A stretch of 64,000 nt of DNA from Chitinophagaceae bacterium (GCA_016721385.1 JADKIE010000011.1:62001-126000), one strand, 5' to 3'; counted from the stretch's first letter, positions 38,729 through 47,861 are shown. The notes: generated from the sequence alone by a model not told the origin. Translations and numbers: made by a program.

Positions 38729-39022
38729 CTAAACCTTCTTTATAACTTTTGGTACTTTAAAAAATACTCCATCGTTTACGTTGGCATTTTGCAAAGCTTC
38801 CCGGATTGTAATACTGCCTTTTACTTCATCTTCTCTAATAATGTTTACATTTTGGCTCATATGTAATAACGGCTGTATGCCGGAAGTATCCAATTCGTTC
38901 AATTTGTCTACAAACTGTATCATTTGTTGCAAATCATTTTTTACCGCTTCTTTTTCTGCATCAGGCACATGCAACCGGGCTAAATGAGCAATTTTTTCCA
39001 CTATTTCGTTGGTAACTTCCAT
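38729..39022 (-). CDS. gatC: Asp/Glu-tRNA amidotransferase subunit C
   Basis: 97 residues: EIVEKIAHLARLHVPDAEKE, DLQQMIQFVDKLNELDTSGI, then LRED-like IIREDEV and the C-terminal VNDGVFFKVPKVI. GatC stabilises the GatCAB complex that converts Glu-tRNA(Gln) and Asp-tRNA(Asn) to the amidated forms. gatA and gatB are not nearby. Confidence 0.92.
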   Translation of the reverse strand: MEVTNEIVEKIAHLARLHVPDAEKEAVKNDLQQMIQFVDKLNELDTSGIQPLLHMSQNVNIIREDEVKGSITIREALQNANVNDGVFFKVPKVIKKV

Positions 39023-39118
39023 GTAACAAATATAGCTGTTAGTTGGCAGTTTGTAAGGTTAAAATTATTATAGGCTTTATTGTATTATGAGTGGATAAAG
39101 GCTGTAAATACCTGCTTT

Positions 39119-39126
39119 TATTTTTG
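39119..39126 (+). promoter_or_regulatory. Promoter -7 element for trpS
   Basis: TATTTTTG matches TAnnTTTG about 40 nt upstream of the trpS ATG at 39168; no clear -33 element. Confidence 0.4.
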
Positions 39127-39167
39127 CAAATTGCAAATTGTCATTTGCTTCTTATCTTCGCCAATCA

Positions 39168-40193
39168 ATGGAAAAGAAGAAAGAAACCATGCCTCCCGGC
39201 AGGCAGGTTGTAATGAGTGGCATTAGGCCAACCGGTTTTTTGCATTTGGGCAACTATTTTGGAGCCATTCAAAACTATGTAAAAATGCAGGATGATTTTG
39301 AATGCTATTTTATGGTGGCCGATTTACATTCGCTTACAACACATCCGGATACGAAAGAATTAAAACAAAATGTACTTAGGGTTTTAGCCGAAAACATAGC
39401 TTGCGGATTAGATCCTGAAAAAGCAGCTTTTTACTGCCAAAGCCATGTGCATGAAACGGCCGAATTATATTTGTATTTAAATATGATGGCCTACAAAGGC
39501 GAGTTGGAAAAAACTACCACCTTTAAAGATAAAGTGCGCCAGCATCCACAAAATGTAAATGCAGGGTTGCTTACTTACCCGGTTTTACAGGCAGCAGATA
39601 TTGTAATACACAGGGCCAAATATGTACCTGTTGGTAAAGATCAGGAGCAGCATTTAGAAATGGCCCGAACATTTGCTAATCGCTTTAATCACCGATACGG
39701 AGAGGTTTTACCAGAGCCAACTGCATTCAATTACAACCGGCAATTAATAAAAGTGCCTAGTTTGGATGGTACGGGTAAAATGAGTAAAAGCGAAAACCCA
39801 AATGCAACAATCTATTTGGCAGATGAAGATGATGTGATTCGTAAAAAAGTAATGAAAACTAAAACAGATGCCGGCCCAACACAACAAAACTCGGTAAAGC
39901 CCGATTATATAGATAATATTTTTGGTTTGATGAAACTGGTTAGTGTCAATGATGTGGTTGCAAAATTTGAGGATGATTATAATGCTTGTACTATTCGCTA
40001 TGGCGATATGAAAAAGCAATTGGCAGAGGATATGGTTAACTTTATAGCTCCAATTCGTAATAAAGTAAACGATATTTTAAACAACGAAAAGTATTTAAAA
40101 GAAGTAATGGAAAAAGGCGCCGCTAAGGCAAATGCCAGTGCAAATGCCACCATGAAATTGGTAAGGCAAGCAATGGGGCTAAACTATTATTAA
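39168..40193 (+). CDS. trpS: Tryptophanyl-tRNA synthetase
   Basis: 341 residues from ATG 39168 (MEKKKETMPPGRQ); the upstream TTG at 39138 adds an unconvincing extension. Class I synthetase motifs: GIRPTGFLHLGNYFGAI (HIGH-like HLGN) and GTGKMSKSENPNA (KMSKS), plus VPVGKDQEQHLEMARTFANR. Charges tRNA(Trp). Followed by a weak terminator and the deoxynucleoside kinase gene. Confidence 0.96.
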   Translation: MEKKKETMPPGRQVVMSGIRPTGFLHLGNYFGAIQNYVKMQDDFECYFMVADLHSLTTHPDTKELKQNVLRVLAENIACGLDPEKAAFYCQSHVHETAELYLYLNMMAYKGELEKTTTFKDKVRQHPQNVNAGLLTYPVLQAADIVIHRAKYVPVGKDQEQHLEMARTFANRFNHRYGEVLPEPTAFNYNRQLIKVPSLDGTGKMSKSENPNATIYLADEDDVIRKKVMKTKTDAGPTQQNSVKPDYIDNIFGLMKLVSVNDVVAKFEDDYNACTIRYGDMKKQLAEDMVNFIAPIRNKVNDILNNEKYLKEVMEKGAAKANASANATMKLVRQAMGLNYY

Positions 40194-40233
40194 TAGAATT
40201 GATTTTTTAAATCGAATATTCATTATTTTGTGC

Positions 40234-40261
40234 AAACGTCAGTGATGGGCTGGCGTTTTTT
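40234..40261 (+). terminator. Terminator after trpS
   Basis: Stem aaacgtcag/ctggcgttt (one G-U pair) with a T-run immediately after. Confidence 0.7.
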
Positions 40262-40285
40262 AGGCAATAAAAGAAAGTAAGTATA

Positions 40286-40921
40286 ATGGCAAAATCAAAA
40301 AAACCAAAGCATATAGCTGTGGCCGGTAATATAGGTGCCGGAAAAACAACCTTAACCGAAATGCTTAGCAAGCATTATAAATGGATACCTCAGTTTGAAG
40401 ATGTAGACCATAATCCGTACTTAAACGATTTTTATGAAGATATGCCCCGTTGGAGCTTTAACCTTCAAATATATTTTTTAAACAGCCGCTTAAATCAGTT
40501 ACTGGAAATACACCGTGGTACCGAAACCGTTATACAAGACAGAACCATTTACGAAGATGCCAACATATTTGCACCCAACCTGCATGATATGGGCTTAATG
40601 GGCAAAAGAGATTTTGATAATTACTATAAATTTTTTGAAACCCTAAAAACAATGGTACAGCCGCCCGATTTGCTTATTTATTTAAAAGCATCTGTACCAA
40701 CATTGGTTGCACAAATACAAAAAAGAGGCAGAGAGTATGAAGAAAATATTCGGTTAGATTATCTTAAAAAATTAAACGATTATTATAACAACTGGATTGA
40801 AAATTACAAAGAAGGGCAGTTATTGGTAATAGATGCAGATGTAAATAAATTTGCCGAAAACGAAGAGCACCTTGGCCAAATTATAACAAGTATAGATAGT
40901 AAGTTGTTTGGATTGTTTTAA
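40286..40921 (+). CDS. Deoxynucleoside kinase
   Basis: 211 residues of the dCK/dGK-like P-loop family: HIAVAGNIGAGKTTLTEML (Walker A), the ED in QFEDVDHNPYL that binds the sugar, IQDRTIYEDANIFA (the DRS-like motif) and KRGREYEENI (LID region). Phosphorylates deoxynucleosides for salvage; purine versus pyrimidine preference cannot be told here. Confidence 0.92.
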   Translation: MAKSKKPKHIAVAGNIGAGKTTLTEMLSKHYKWIPQFEDVDHNPYLNDFYEDMPRWSFNLQIYFLNSRLNQLLEIHRGTETVIQDRTIYEDANIFAPNLHDMGLMGKRDFDNYYKFFETLKTMVQPPDLLIYLKASVPTLVAQIQKRGREYEENIRLDYLKKLNDYYNNWIENYKEGQLLVIDADVNKFAENEEHLGQIITSIDSKLFGLF

Positions 40922-40958
40922 AGCTTTGTTTCAAGTACAACGTTTCAAGGTTTGCTCA

Positions 40959-41608
40959 CTAATCAATGAGCGAATTTTTCATGGCATAAAATACCAAACC
41001 TACCGAGTTTTTTACACCAAAGCGTTCCATTAGTCTATCTTTTATAGCCTCAACGGTTCTGGCGCTAATATCCATTTTAGCAGCAATTTCGGCAGCGGTA
41101 AACTCCATACAAACTAAGGTAAGTACTTCTTTTTCTCTATCGCTCAGTACGGTTTCGGAGCTAAGTGAAGGGTTGAATTTTTGCTTGCTGTAATTCTTTT
41201 TAATAAGTACTTTATTTACAAACGGGTTTAAGTAAAATCCGGTACGCATTACATCCATTACAGCTCTTTTATTTCGCCGGGTTCCGGTACTTTTAAGTAA
41301 ATAACCTGCGGCTCCACAATCCATTAAGTGGCCAACAAAACGTTCGTCCTCGTACATGGTAAGTACAATTACACGTATTTGCGGATAAAGTTTAGTAATA
41401 GATTTTATAGCATCAATGCCATCTTTTTTAGGCATTTTTAAATCGCATAAAATTACATCGGGCATGGCTGCCGGAATTTTTTCAAGCAAATCTTCACCGT
41501 TTTCTGCCTCCATTACAAACTTAATATTTGTAAAAGGCCGCATAGAAAGTATTACACCTTTTCTAAAATTTTATGATCGTCTGCTATTGCTACTTTTATT
41601 TCGTCCAT
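40959..41608 (-). CDS. NarL/LuxR-family response regulator (frameshifted)
   Basis: About 216 residues. The start MDEIKVAIADDHKI at 41608 is separated from the body by a missing T near 41568; corrected, it reads KIFRKGVILSMRPFTNIKFV. Phospho-Asp in DVILCDLKMP, Lys in YLLKST, LuxR HTH LSDREKEVLTLVCMEFTAAE. The segment STGTRRNKRAV should read STEPGEIKRAV: a compensating indel pair at 41268-41290. No kinase is adjacent. Confidence 0.88.
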
Positions 41609-41684
41609 GCCTATTAGGGAATTACGTAAAAGTAAAGAAAAGATAATAGATGAACAAGAGGAAAAGTACTACGGGTTTTAAACA

Positions 41685-42477
41685 TTAATTTTTTAAGGAA
41701 TAATTGAACGAAAACTGGTAAATAGGTAAACCATAGTCAATTTCGGATGCTTTTGTGTATTTATAATAAATGGCTTTGAGGTTTACCAAGTTGTTGATTT
41801 CTACCCCAAAGCCAACGGAGAAACCGGTATAAATGCCATTAGTTTCAATATCTGGCAAAAAATCTGTTATTTGTCTTTTATTGCTATAGCAAAAATGGTA
41901 ACGTCCGGCTAGCCAGAAAACACCCACATTTTTTGAATTGCTACGTTCCCATGCACCTGTTTGAAAATATAAACCAAGTGAACTAAAGGTATTTAAGAAA
42001 TTGGTGAGTTTGCCGGTTTGAGGGTTTGAGATTTGACCTATTCTAATACCTGTTAAAACTCTTTCACCTATATGGTATAAAAAACCGGCTTTAGTTACCT
42101 TTTCTGTTTTCTTAAAAACTTCACTCCATCAATACTAACATTAATTAAACCGCTTAATGGATTAATATATTGATTTACTAAATGGTCGTTACTTTTTAAT
42201 AATTGACTAGCGCTTTGTTGATTTTGAAAATTATTGCTGCTTACACCACCATATAAGGAGAGTGGTATTGCAAATTTACCGGGCTCACCAATATACAACC
42301 TTATAAAACGGGCAGATGCGTTTACCTGCCCGTTATTGATGATGTCAATAAAACCCGAAGTGAAAATTTCGGGTTTTATGGTTTTATATTTTGAAACAGA
42401 AGTATCTGTTACATTATTTGGCTGATACAGTAATTATATAGCAAAGTAAATAAAGATAAAGCAGTAAACTTTCTCAT
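41685..42477 (-). CDS. Outer-membrane beta-barrel-like protein (frameshifted)
   Basis: About 264 residues: signal peptide (MRKFTALSLFTLLYNYCISQ), then a conserved start KPEIFTSGFIDIINNGQVN, ARFIRLYIGEPGKFAIPLSL, and many amphipathic strands (TGFSVGFGVEINNLVNLKAI) ending YQFSFNYSLKN with the terminal aromatic/Asn typical of outer-membrane proteins. Indels near 42415 and 42105. A truncated homologue lies at 43002-43218. Third gene of the accessory peptide module, the intact copy. Confidence 0.65.
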
Positions 42478-42656
42478 TGAATTTTAACGTTATTATTCCT
42501 TTCTTTGTTTGGAAACTATTATTATCAACTTTGATATTGTTGATAATTTACAGTTAACTATCAATGTTTTAATATATTAGTAATAACCAATGCGGATTGA
42601 AGAATTGTAATGCTTTTGCGTTTGATATTTACATAGTTTCATTTACAGATTTTTGC

Positions 42657-42887
42657 TTAGCAATTTCTCGGTTTAAAAAAATCCCAAAATGAGGCTTTCT
42701 TTGTAATCAAATTATTTTTTCTTAATAGTTGCTCGTACAGGCTGAGTTTGTAAAAAATAAAGGCTATACTTACACAAAATCCTATAAAAAAAATAATTGC
42801 AAGTAAATGGTCTGAATGCGATTTTTTATAGAACCAAATGAATAAAAAAAGCAATAGTGTTGATAAAACAATAATTTTCCGTATCAT
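42657..42887 (-). CDS. Small two-TM protein, module copy 2
   Basis: 76 residues with two membrane helices (IIVLSTLLLFLFIWFY and LLAIIFFIGFCVSIAFIFY) and a basic C-terminal tail. It begins 17 bp after the remnant of a Cys-rich peptide gene, the same order as in the neighbouring copy, where a two-TM gene follows the secreted peptide gene by 23 bp. Immunity or processing partner is a hypothesis. Confidence 0.5.
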   Translation of the reverse strand: MIRKIIVLSTLLLFLFIWFYKKSHSDHLLAIIFFIGFCVSIAFIFYKLSLYEQLLRKNNLITKKASFWDFFKPRNC

Positions 42888-42904
42888 AAATTTTTAATTT
42901 AAGT

Positions 42905-43003
42905 TTAATGGCCATTACTTTGGCAAGTTTGATAATCTTTATCACAAGCTCTTAAATCTTTTCTAAAATCCCTTGCACATAAAATTATTCCACCTACGCC
43001 TAC
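42905..43003 (-). pseudogene. 3' remnant of a secreted Gly/Cys-rich peptide gene
   Basis: An open stretch reading VGVGGIILCARDFRKDLRAC then DKDYQTCQSNGH and a stop. Like the end of the intact peptide at 43501-44105 it has a Gly-rich hydrophobic helix followed by charged residues and Cys near the C-terminus. It has no start of its own: upstream the DNA becomes homologous to an outer-membrane protein gene in another frame, so this looks like the surviving 3' end after a deletion. Confidence 0.45.
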
Positions 43004-43218
43004 AAAGAAAGCGGAATAGCAAACTTGCAAGACTCTCAAATAAACAACCGAATAAAACGGGCAGATTCATTTACCTGCCCGTTATTCATTACATTTTTAA
43101 AACCTGAAGTGAATATTTCGGGTTTGTAGGATTTAAGTGTGTCATTTACTAACTTTATCTGCCCTTTAAGATTAATTCCAAAAGAGAAATAAAAAAGTAA
43201 TAAATAAGCACATTTCAT
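43002..43218 (-). pseudogene. Truncated 5' copy of the outer-membrane protein gene
   Basis: Signal peptide (MKCAYLLLFYFSFGINLKGQ), then YKPEIFTSGFKNVMNNGQVN and ARFIRLFI, closely matching the intact gene at 41685-42477. A stop at 43036 interrupts it, yet homology continues as ESCKFAIPLSL before the sequence switches to the peptide-gene remnant. A duplicated, truncated and decaying gene. Confidence 0.7.
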
Positions 43219-43288
43219 TACTATACCCAATTAAAATAATTAATCATAAATAATAAAATAAATATTAGAATATATATTAATAGTCCAA

Positions 43289-43477
43289 TTAGAAAATTTT
43301 ATTATGTTTTGCTTGGAAATTTCTATATACTATAATGCCAACTACAAGCACTAATAAGTAGTAGATTATAGCAAAAATATTAAATTCACTTTCATTAATA
43401 AATTTTCGAAATATTGTTTTTATTACTAAAAGCCCTGCGACAATGTATAGGATAATATTGTTTTTTGTTGTTAACAT
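43289..43477 (-). CDS. Small two-TM protein, module copy 1
   Basis: 62 residues: two membrane helices (IILYIVAGLLVIKTIF and FAIIYYLLVLVVGIIVY) and short basic ends. Located between the secreted Cys-rich peptide gene (23 bp upstream) and the truncated outer-membrane gene (70 bp downstream). Little sequence likeness to the other two-TM protein at 42657-42887 despite the same position. Confidence 0.5.
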   Translation of the reverse strand: MLTTKNNIILYIVAGLLVIKTIFRKFINESEFNIFAIIYYLLVLVVGIIVYRNFQAKHNKIF

Positions 43478-43500
43478 AATGGAAGAATTGTATGATGAAA

Positions 43501-44105
43501 TTATTGTGGGGTTAGTGGGTCACAATATCTTTCTCTACAATCTGCAACTTCATTTGCAACCCAAGTTGCTGCGCCTGCAATACAAAATGGGGTAGCAACA
43601 CCGCCGCTTGCAGCTTCACATGCTGCTAATATACCGGCACCCTCAACACCTGAAGCTGCTGCACATAATCCAAAACGCCAAGGTCTTCTACAACCAGCAA
43701 AAGCATTATTTGGTGATGTTTCAACTTGATTTATTAAATCATTATACGCAGAAATAAAAATATTCTTATTGATTTCACCATACTCTTTGTTAATTCATAA
43801 TGTGATTTTCTAATTGAACTGATAAGCAACCCCAATTGGGTTGGGTCATCAAATTTTATTAAGCCACTAATTAATGACACTTCTTCAGATTGGCTTAAAT
43901 TATTCGCTCTTGAATTTTCTATATCATTTTTTAACAGTTGTAGCGCTGGTTTAGTAAAATGAGAAGATAAGTGATCAATAAGTTGATCAAAATGGTTAAC
44001 ATAGGAAACAAAGATTTCATCTTTAGAAAGTTCAGTACTTAAAATTTGAGAGTGTGAATAAGAAAAGGATGCAAAAAGCAAGATTGAAAAAAATATCTTT
44101 TTCAT
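43501..44105 (-). CDS. Secreted protein with Gly/Ala/Cys-rich hydrophobic tail (frameshifted)
   Basis: About 201 residues: signal peptide (MKKIFFSILLFASFSYSHSQ), a helical charged middle (residues about 25-130), then a C-terminal part of about 65 residues with six Cys and many Gly/Ala (FAGCRRPWRFGLCAAASG, GILAACEAASGGVATPFC, ADCRERYC). A missing A at 43785-43790 splits it; corrected it reads YELTKEYGEINKNIFISAYN. Even Cys count, Gly-zipper-like helix and a leader-like N-terminal half recall halocin C8-type and other large disulfide bacteriocins, but no family match is proven. Confidence 0.55.
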
Positions 44106-44172
44106 AAAAAATGTTATCAAAATTTATTAAAAAACTCTATAACAGATTTTGTGTCGCTGCCAAGAGCATATA

Positions 44173-44203
44173 CCGACGTAGAAAAAATACTATTCTACGG
44201 TGG
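44173..44203. promoter_or_regulatory. Inverted repeat in divergent promoter region
   Basis: Arms ccgacgtagaa / ttctacggtgg (9 of 11 pairs) around a 9-nt spacer, in the 203-bp gap between the divergent peptide module and 7TM-kinase operon. Could be a regulator site or a leader hairpin. Confidence 0.4.
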
Positions 44204-44308
44204 CTGCTTGCACCGAATAAAAATAACATAGTTTGTACAGATTAAAAATTTAAATAGGGTACGAATTAATGCATAATTTTTTATACTATTGTACTTTAAC
44301 TTTAATGC

Positions 44309-44971
44309 ATGCTATTTCATAAACTAATAATTTATTTTGGTACGGCTATTATTATACTTGCTTTTTTTGTGGCAATGTATTTTAGAAAGGTACAAAAACC
44401 AATGTATTTTAGGTGGGTATATTTGTATATTATAATGGGTATATTTTTATCAGTAAATACAATTTTTTTTATACGTTTTGAGAATGTTTATGCTAAAACA
44501 GCATTGGTTCTCCAACAAGTGTTTTTTTTAACCCAATTTTTATGCGGTAGTTTTATTTTCTTGTATAGTGATGTTCCAATAATTAAGCGAAAGAATAAAA
44601 TAATAATAATAGCCATTTTAATATTTCTTTACAGTATTGGATATGTTTTATATCTAATAAAACTAGCTCCATATCGGTTTTTTATGATTTTGTTGTCCTT
44701 ATCTTTTATCGTATATCCTACTTTTTATTACAAAAATATTTTAATCAAAGTTTATAGAATTCAGTTATTAAAGGATTCTCTTTTTTGGATATTTACAGGA
44801 TTTTTCTTTTGCGGGTGTTTAAGCCTACCAACATATTTTCCAATAAAATTTGCATTTAAATCAATTCAGTTTGATTATAATAATATGGCTTCAGGTTTAT
44901 TAAATATCTCCTTATTGTTAGTTTATTTATTTGTAATAAAATCTTTTTTATGCCTGAAGTATCAAGATTAA
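44309..44971 (+). CDS. Seven-TM membrane protein, putative sensor
   Basis: 220 residues, essentially seven hydrophobic helices (for example IIYFGTAIIILAFFVAMYF, WVYLYIIMGIFLSVNTIFFI, IIIIAILIFLYSIGYVLYLI) with short loops. It overlaps the next gene, a kinase, by 22 bp, so translation is probably coupled and the pair may act as a split 7TM receptor kinase. No family recognised. A second membrane-protein/kinase pair lies at 46396-47861 in the opposite direction. Confidence 0.65.
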   Translation: MLFHKLIIYFGTAIIILAFFVAMYFRKVQKPMYFRWVYLYIIMGIFLSVNTIFFIRFENVYAKTALVLQQVFFLTQFLCGSFIFLYSDVPIIKRKNKIIIIAILIFLYSIGYVLYLIKLAPYRFFMILLSLSFIVYPTFYYKNILIKVYRIQLLKDSLFWIFTGFFFCGCLSLPTYFPIKFAFKSIQFDYNNMASGLLNISLLLVYLFVIKSFLCLKYQD

Positions 44972-45741
44972 GCCAAATATTACCTTTTATTTTAGTTTCA
45001 TTTATACTAATGCTTTTTTTAGTATCATTCATCGTTTCCATTATTTATAAATACCAAAAGCGCCAACATACTTACTTCACTGAAGTAGAGCAGTTAAAAG
45101 CTAGCCATGAAAACGAATTGCTAAAATCACAAATTGAAATGCAGGAGCAAACTTTTCAAAATATATCCAGAGAAATACACGATAATATTGGGCAAAAGCT
45201 TACGCTGGCTAAGCTACATCTTAATACACTTAATTTTAACGATACTGGTAAAACTGAATCTCAAGTAAATAATAGTATAGATATAATTACAGATGCCATT
45301 AACGACCTAAGTGATATTAGCCGTGGTATGAATAGTGAGCTTATTTTAAACAGTGGCTTAATAAAGGCATTGGAGTTTGAAGTAGCTCAATTGCAGAAGT
45401 CGGGGCAGTATCAAGTACAGTTAGTAGTCAGTGGTAATGCTGTTTTTTTAAACGAAGATGTTGAGCTGGTTTTGTTTAGAATAGTGCAAGAAGTTATTAA
45501 TAACATTATAAAACATGCACAAGCTACAAATATTACTATGCAGCTTAATTACACTGCTGTTAGCCTGCAATTGGTAGTAACCGATAATGGCAAAGGCTTT
45601 TTGCAAACAAGCTACAATGGTAGCGGCTTACACAATATGAAAAAACGTACTCAATTATTAAATGGCACATTTAAGATACAAAGCCCGGCAATGCAAGGCA
45701 CCACTATCATCATAGAAATACCCCTAACCGAAAACAATTAA
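44950..45741 (+). CDS. Sensor histidine kinase, HisKA_3 type
   Basis: 263 residues: one TM helix (ILPFILVSFILMLFLVSFIV), a short coiled coil, dimerisation/phospho-acceptor SREIHDNIGQKLTLAKLHL, and HATPase_c with FRIVQEVINNIIKHAQA (N box), VVTDNGKGF and GSGLHNMKKR (G boxes). It has no large sensor domain of its own, which fits partnership with the 7TM protein encoded just upstream. The response regulator follows 2 bp later. Confidence 0.9.
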   Translation: MPEVSRLSQILPFILVSFILMLFLVSFIVSIIYKYQKRQHTYFTEVEQLKASHENELLKSQIEMQEQTFQNISREIHDNIGQKLTLAKLHLNTLNFNDTGKTESQVNNSIDIITDAINDLSDISRGMNSELILNSGLIKALEFEVAQLQKSGQYQVQLVVSGNAVFLNEDVELVLFRIVQEVINNIIKHAQATNITMQLNYTAVSLQLVVTDNGKGFLQTSYNGSGLHNMKKRTQLLNGTFKIQSPAMQGTTIIIEIPLTENN

Positions 45742-45743
45742 TT

Positions 45744-46388
45744 ATGTACAATATTTTAATGGCAGATGATCATATTTTATTACGAGATGCTTTATCAACA
45801 CTTATTAATAGTTTAGATAATTGCAAAGTGGTAGCAGTGGCAGATAATGGGCAGCAGGTACTACAGCATTTGCAAAATGGAGTAGTGCCTCATTTAGTTA
45901 TTTTAGATTTAAGTATGCCTCTAATGGATGGTTACGAAACTACAGCGTGGCTACAAAAAAATCATCCCCAAATAAAAATTTTAATTTTAACTATGTACGA
46001 TAGCGAAATTGCTTTAATTCGTTTATTGCAATTGGTACGTGGGTTTTTAAAAAAAGATATACACCCTACAGAGCTTAAAAATGCTTTATTTGCGGTGTTA
46101 GAAAATGGATATTACTATTCTCATAATGCTACAGGCAAGTTGGCATCGTTATTTCAACGTAGCCAACAAAACCAGCAAACTATTGACAAGGCGATGCTTA
46201 CCGATACGGAAATTAGCTTTTTAAAATTAGCCAGTACCGATTTAACCTATAAAGAAATTGCCAAAAAAATGGGGCTTACACCACGTAATGTAGATACATT
46301 TAGAGATGGGTTGTTTTTGAAGTTAGATGTAAAAAGCAGAGTAGGCTTAGCCATTTATGCTGTAAAAAACGGGATAATCAGTTTTTAG
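45744..46388 (+). CDS. NarL/LuxR-family response regulator
   Basis: 214 residues: ADDH acidic pocket, phospho-Asp in LVILDLSMP, Lys in FLKKD, and LuxR HTH LTDTEISFLKLASTDLTYKE ... PRNVDTFRDGLFLKL. RLLQLVRGF lacks a residue relative to the common QLGVRGF pattern. Third gene of the 7TM-kinase-regulator operon; its stop lies 7 bp from the stop of the convergent kinase gene. Confidence 0.9.
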   Translation: MYNILMADDHILLRDALSTLINSLDNCKVVAVADNGQQVLQHLQNGVVPHLVILDLSMPLMDGYETTAWLQKNHPQIKILILTMYDSEIALIRLLQLVRGFLKKDIHPTELKNALFAVLENGYYYSHNATGKLASLFQRSQQNQQTIDKAMLTDTEISFLKLASTDLTYKEIAKKMGLTPRNVDTFRDGLFLKLDVKSRVGLAIYAVKNGIISF

Positions 46389-46395
46389 TATAACC

Positions 46396-47225
46396 TTAAA
46401 TGGCTGTAGTTTCAATTGGCACTTCAATAGTAACCTTATAATAAGTTTTACTGGGGTCTATTTCAAAAGTAATTTTTCCTTTTAGTACTTTTATACGGCT
46501 GGCAATATTTTTAAGCCCAAGCCCAAGGGCACTGTGGTTTAGCCTGTCAAAATCGGCTTGTACAATGCCTGTACCATCGTGGTGTACTCTAAAAAACATG
46601 GTACGTTGGCTATTGTTTTGGGTAATATGTATAAAGCCTGCATTGCTGTGCTTTATTATATTATTAACCAGCTCTTGCATTATTCTAAATACCAAAAGCT
46701 CTTGCTCTACCTGCAGGCGTATTTTATAATCGTGAAAACGGGCACTGGCGTTAAGCCCGCTTTTGCTGTTCGATATTTTTTGCACCAAATCGTTTACCGC
46801 ACTCTCTAACCCAAAGTTTTTAAGCGTGGGCGGCATAATACTGTGGCTAATATTGCGTACAAGTGCAATGGCATCGTCAATAATTTGCTTGGCCGCAAAT
46901 ATGCTTTGCAGTTGCTGGGGCTTATCTTGGTTAACTAAGTTTTCGTTGAGGTATAGCCTTGCAGTAGCTAATAGTGGGCCGGCATCATCGTGCAAATCGG
47001 CAGCAATACGGTTGCGTTCTTCTTCCTGAAAGCGGATGGACGCATGCAAAAGAATTTGCTGTTTTTCTTCTTCCAGTTTTTTATTTGCTCGTTAAACCGC
47101 ATGGTTTTACGTTGGTGCATTACAATAAATAATATAATTACGCCAACCAGTATAAGCATAGCAAGCGTGCCAAACACCATTGCATAGTTTATGCCCGAAG
47201 AACTGCTAGCTTGCAAAAATATCAT
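46396..47225 (-). CDS. Sensor histidine kinase, HisKA_3 type (frameshifted)
   Basis: About 276 residues: one TM helix (YAMVFGTLAMLILVGVIILF), coiled coil, AADLHDDAGPLLATARLYL (phospho-His), FRIMQELVNNIIKHSNA, VHHDGTGI and GLGLKNIASR. The frame is lost near 47080 in an A/T-rich coil: corrected RFNEQIKKLEEEKQQILLHA. Begins 9 bp after the upstream membrane protein gene. No regulator is in its own operon, so it may share the convergent one or use those at 48.8-50.4 kb. Confidence 0.86.
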
Positions 47226-47234
47226 GAGTTAATA

Positions 47235-47861
47235 TTAGAGGTTAGTTTTTTTATAATCAATTGGGATTTCCCAAATATCATCAACCTTTCCGTGTTGTAT
47301 ATTACTGCCAACAGTAGTGGGCTCCTTTATAGAAAGTCCAATACAAATGAAAAGGTTTTTTAGTATAGTAAATGTGCTGTAAATAATTGTGTATTGTAGT
47401 TTGTATAAATCGTCTTTTACAGAGTTGTTTGAATATAAAAACAGAAAAAAATTTCCTGAACAAAATAAAGTGAATGCAACCGCTATCCAAAAAGCTCTGG
47501 TTTGATAAGCAGGGGTAAAAATATCTGAACGCATTTTTTCATAAAAAAAATAGAGAATATACGTTAGAATTACCAGACACTCAACCACAAGCGGAACAAA
47601 AGAAAAAGTTCCTTTTATGCTAGTCGTAAAGTCTAAAATGGAAAGGAGTACGAATGGTATTATAGCAAAAAGTACTATCTTTTTAGCCAACAGCGATTTT
47701 AATACATAATAAAAAAATAAAGATAGAACTGTAAATTCAACAAGTAAAAAAATCCTCAAAAATATAAAACGGTAGTAATCGGAAGGAGCTATATAACGAA
47801 AATAAAAAACAGGGATAAATAACAGAAAAAGAGCAGAGCAGTAAAAAATAAAAATCCTCAT
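47235..47861 (-). CDS. Multi-TM membrane protein, putative sensor
   Basis: 208 residues, about six hydrophobic helices (IFIFYCSALFLLFIPVFYF, FVPLVVECLVILTYILYFFY, AFWIAVAFTLFCSGNFFLFL) then a soluble tail (QHGKVDDIWEIPIDYKKTNL). Same arrangement as the 7TM gene at 44309: directly upstream of a HisKA_3 kinase. Function inferred from that pairing. Confidence 0.6.
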   Translation of the reverse strand: MRIFIFYCSALFLLFIPVFYFRYIAPSDYYRFIFLRIFLLVEFTVLSLFFYYVLKSLLAKKIVLFAIIPFVLLSILDFTTSIKGTFSFVPLVVECLVILTYILYFFYEKMRSDIFTPAYQTRAFWIAVAFTLFCSGNFFLFLYSNNSVKDDLYKLQYTIIYSTFTILKNLFICIGLSIKEPTTVGSNIQHGKVDDIWEIPIDYKKTNL

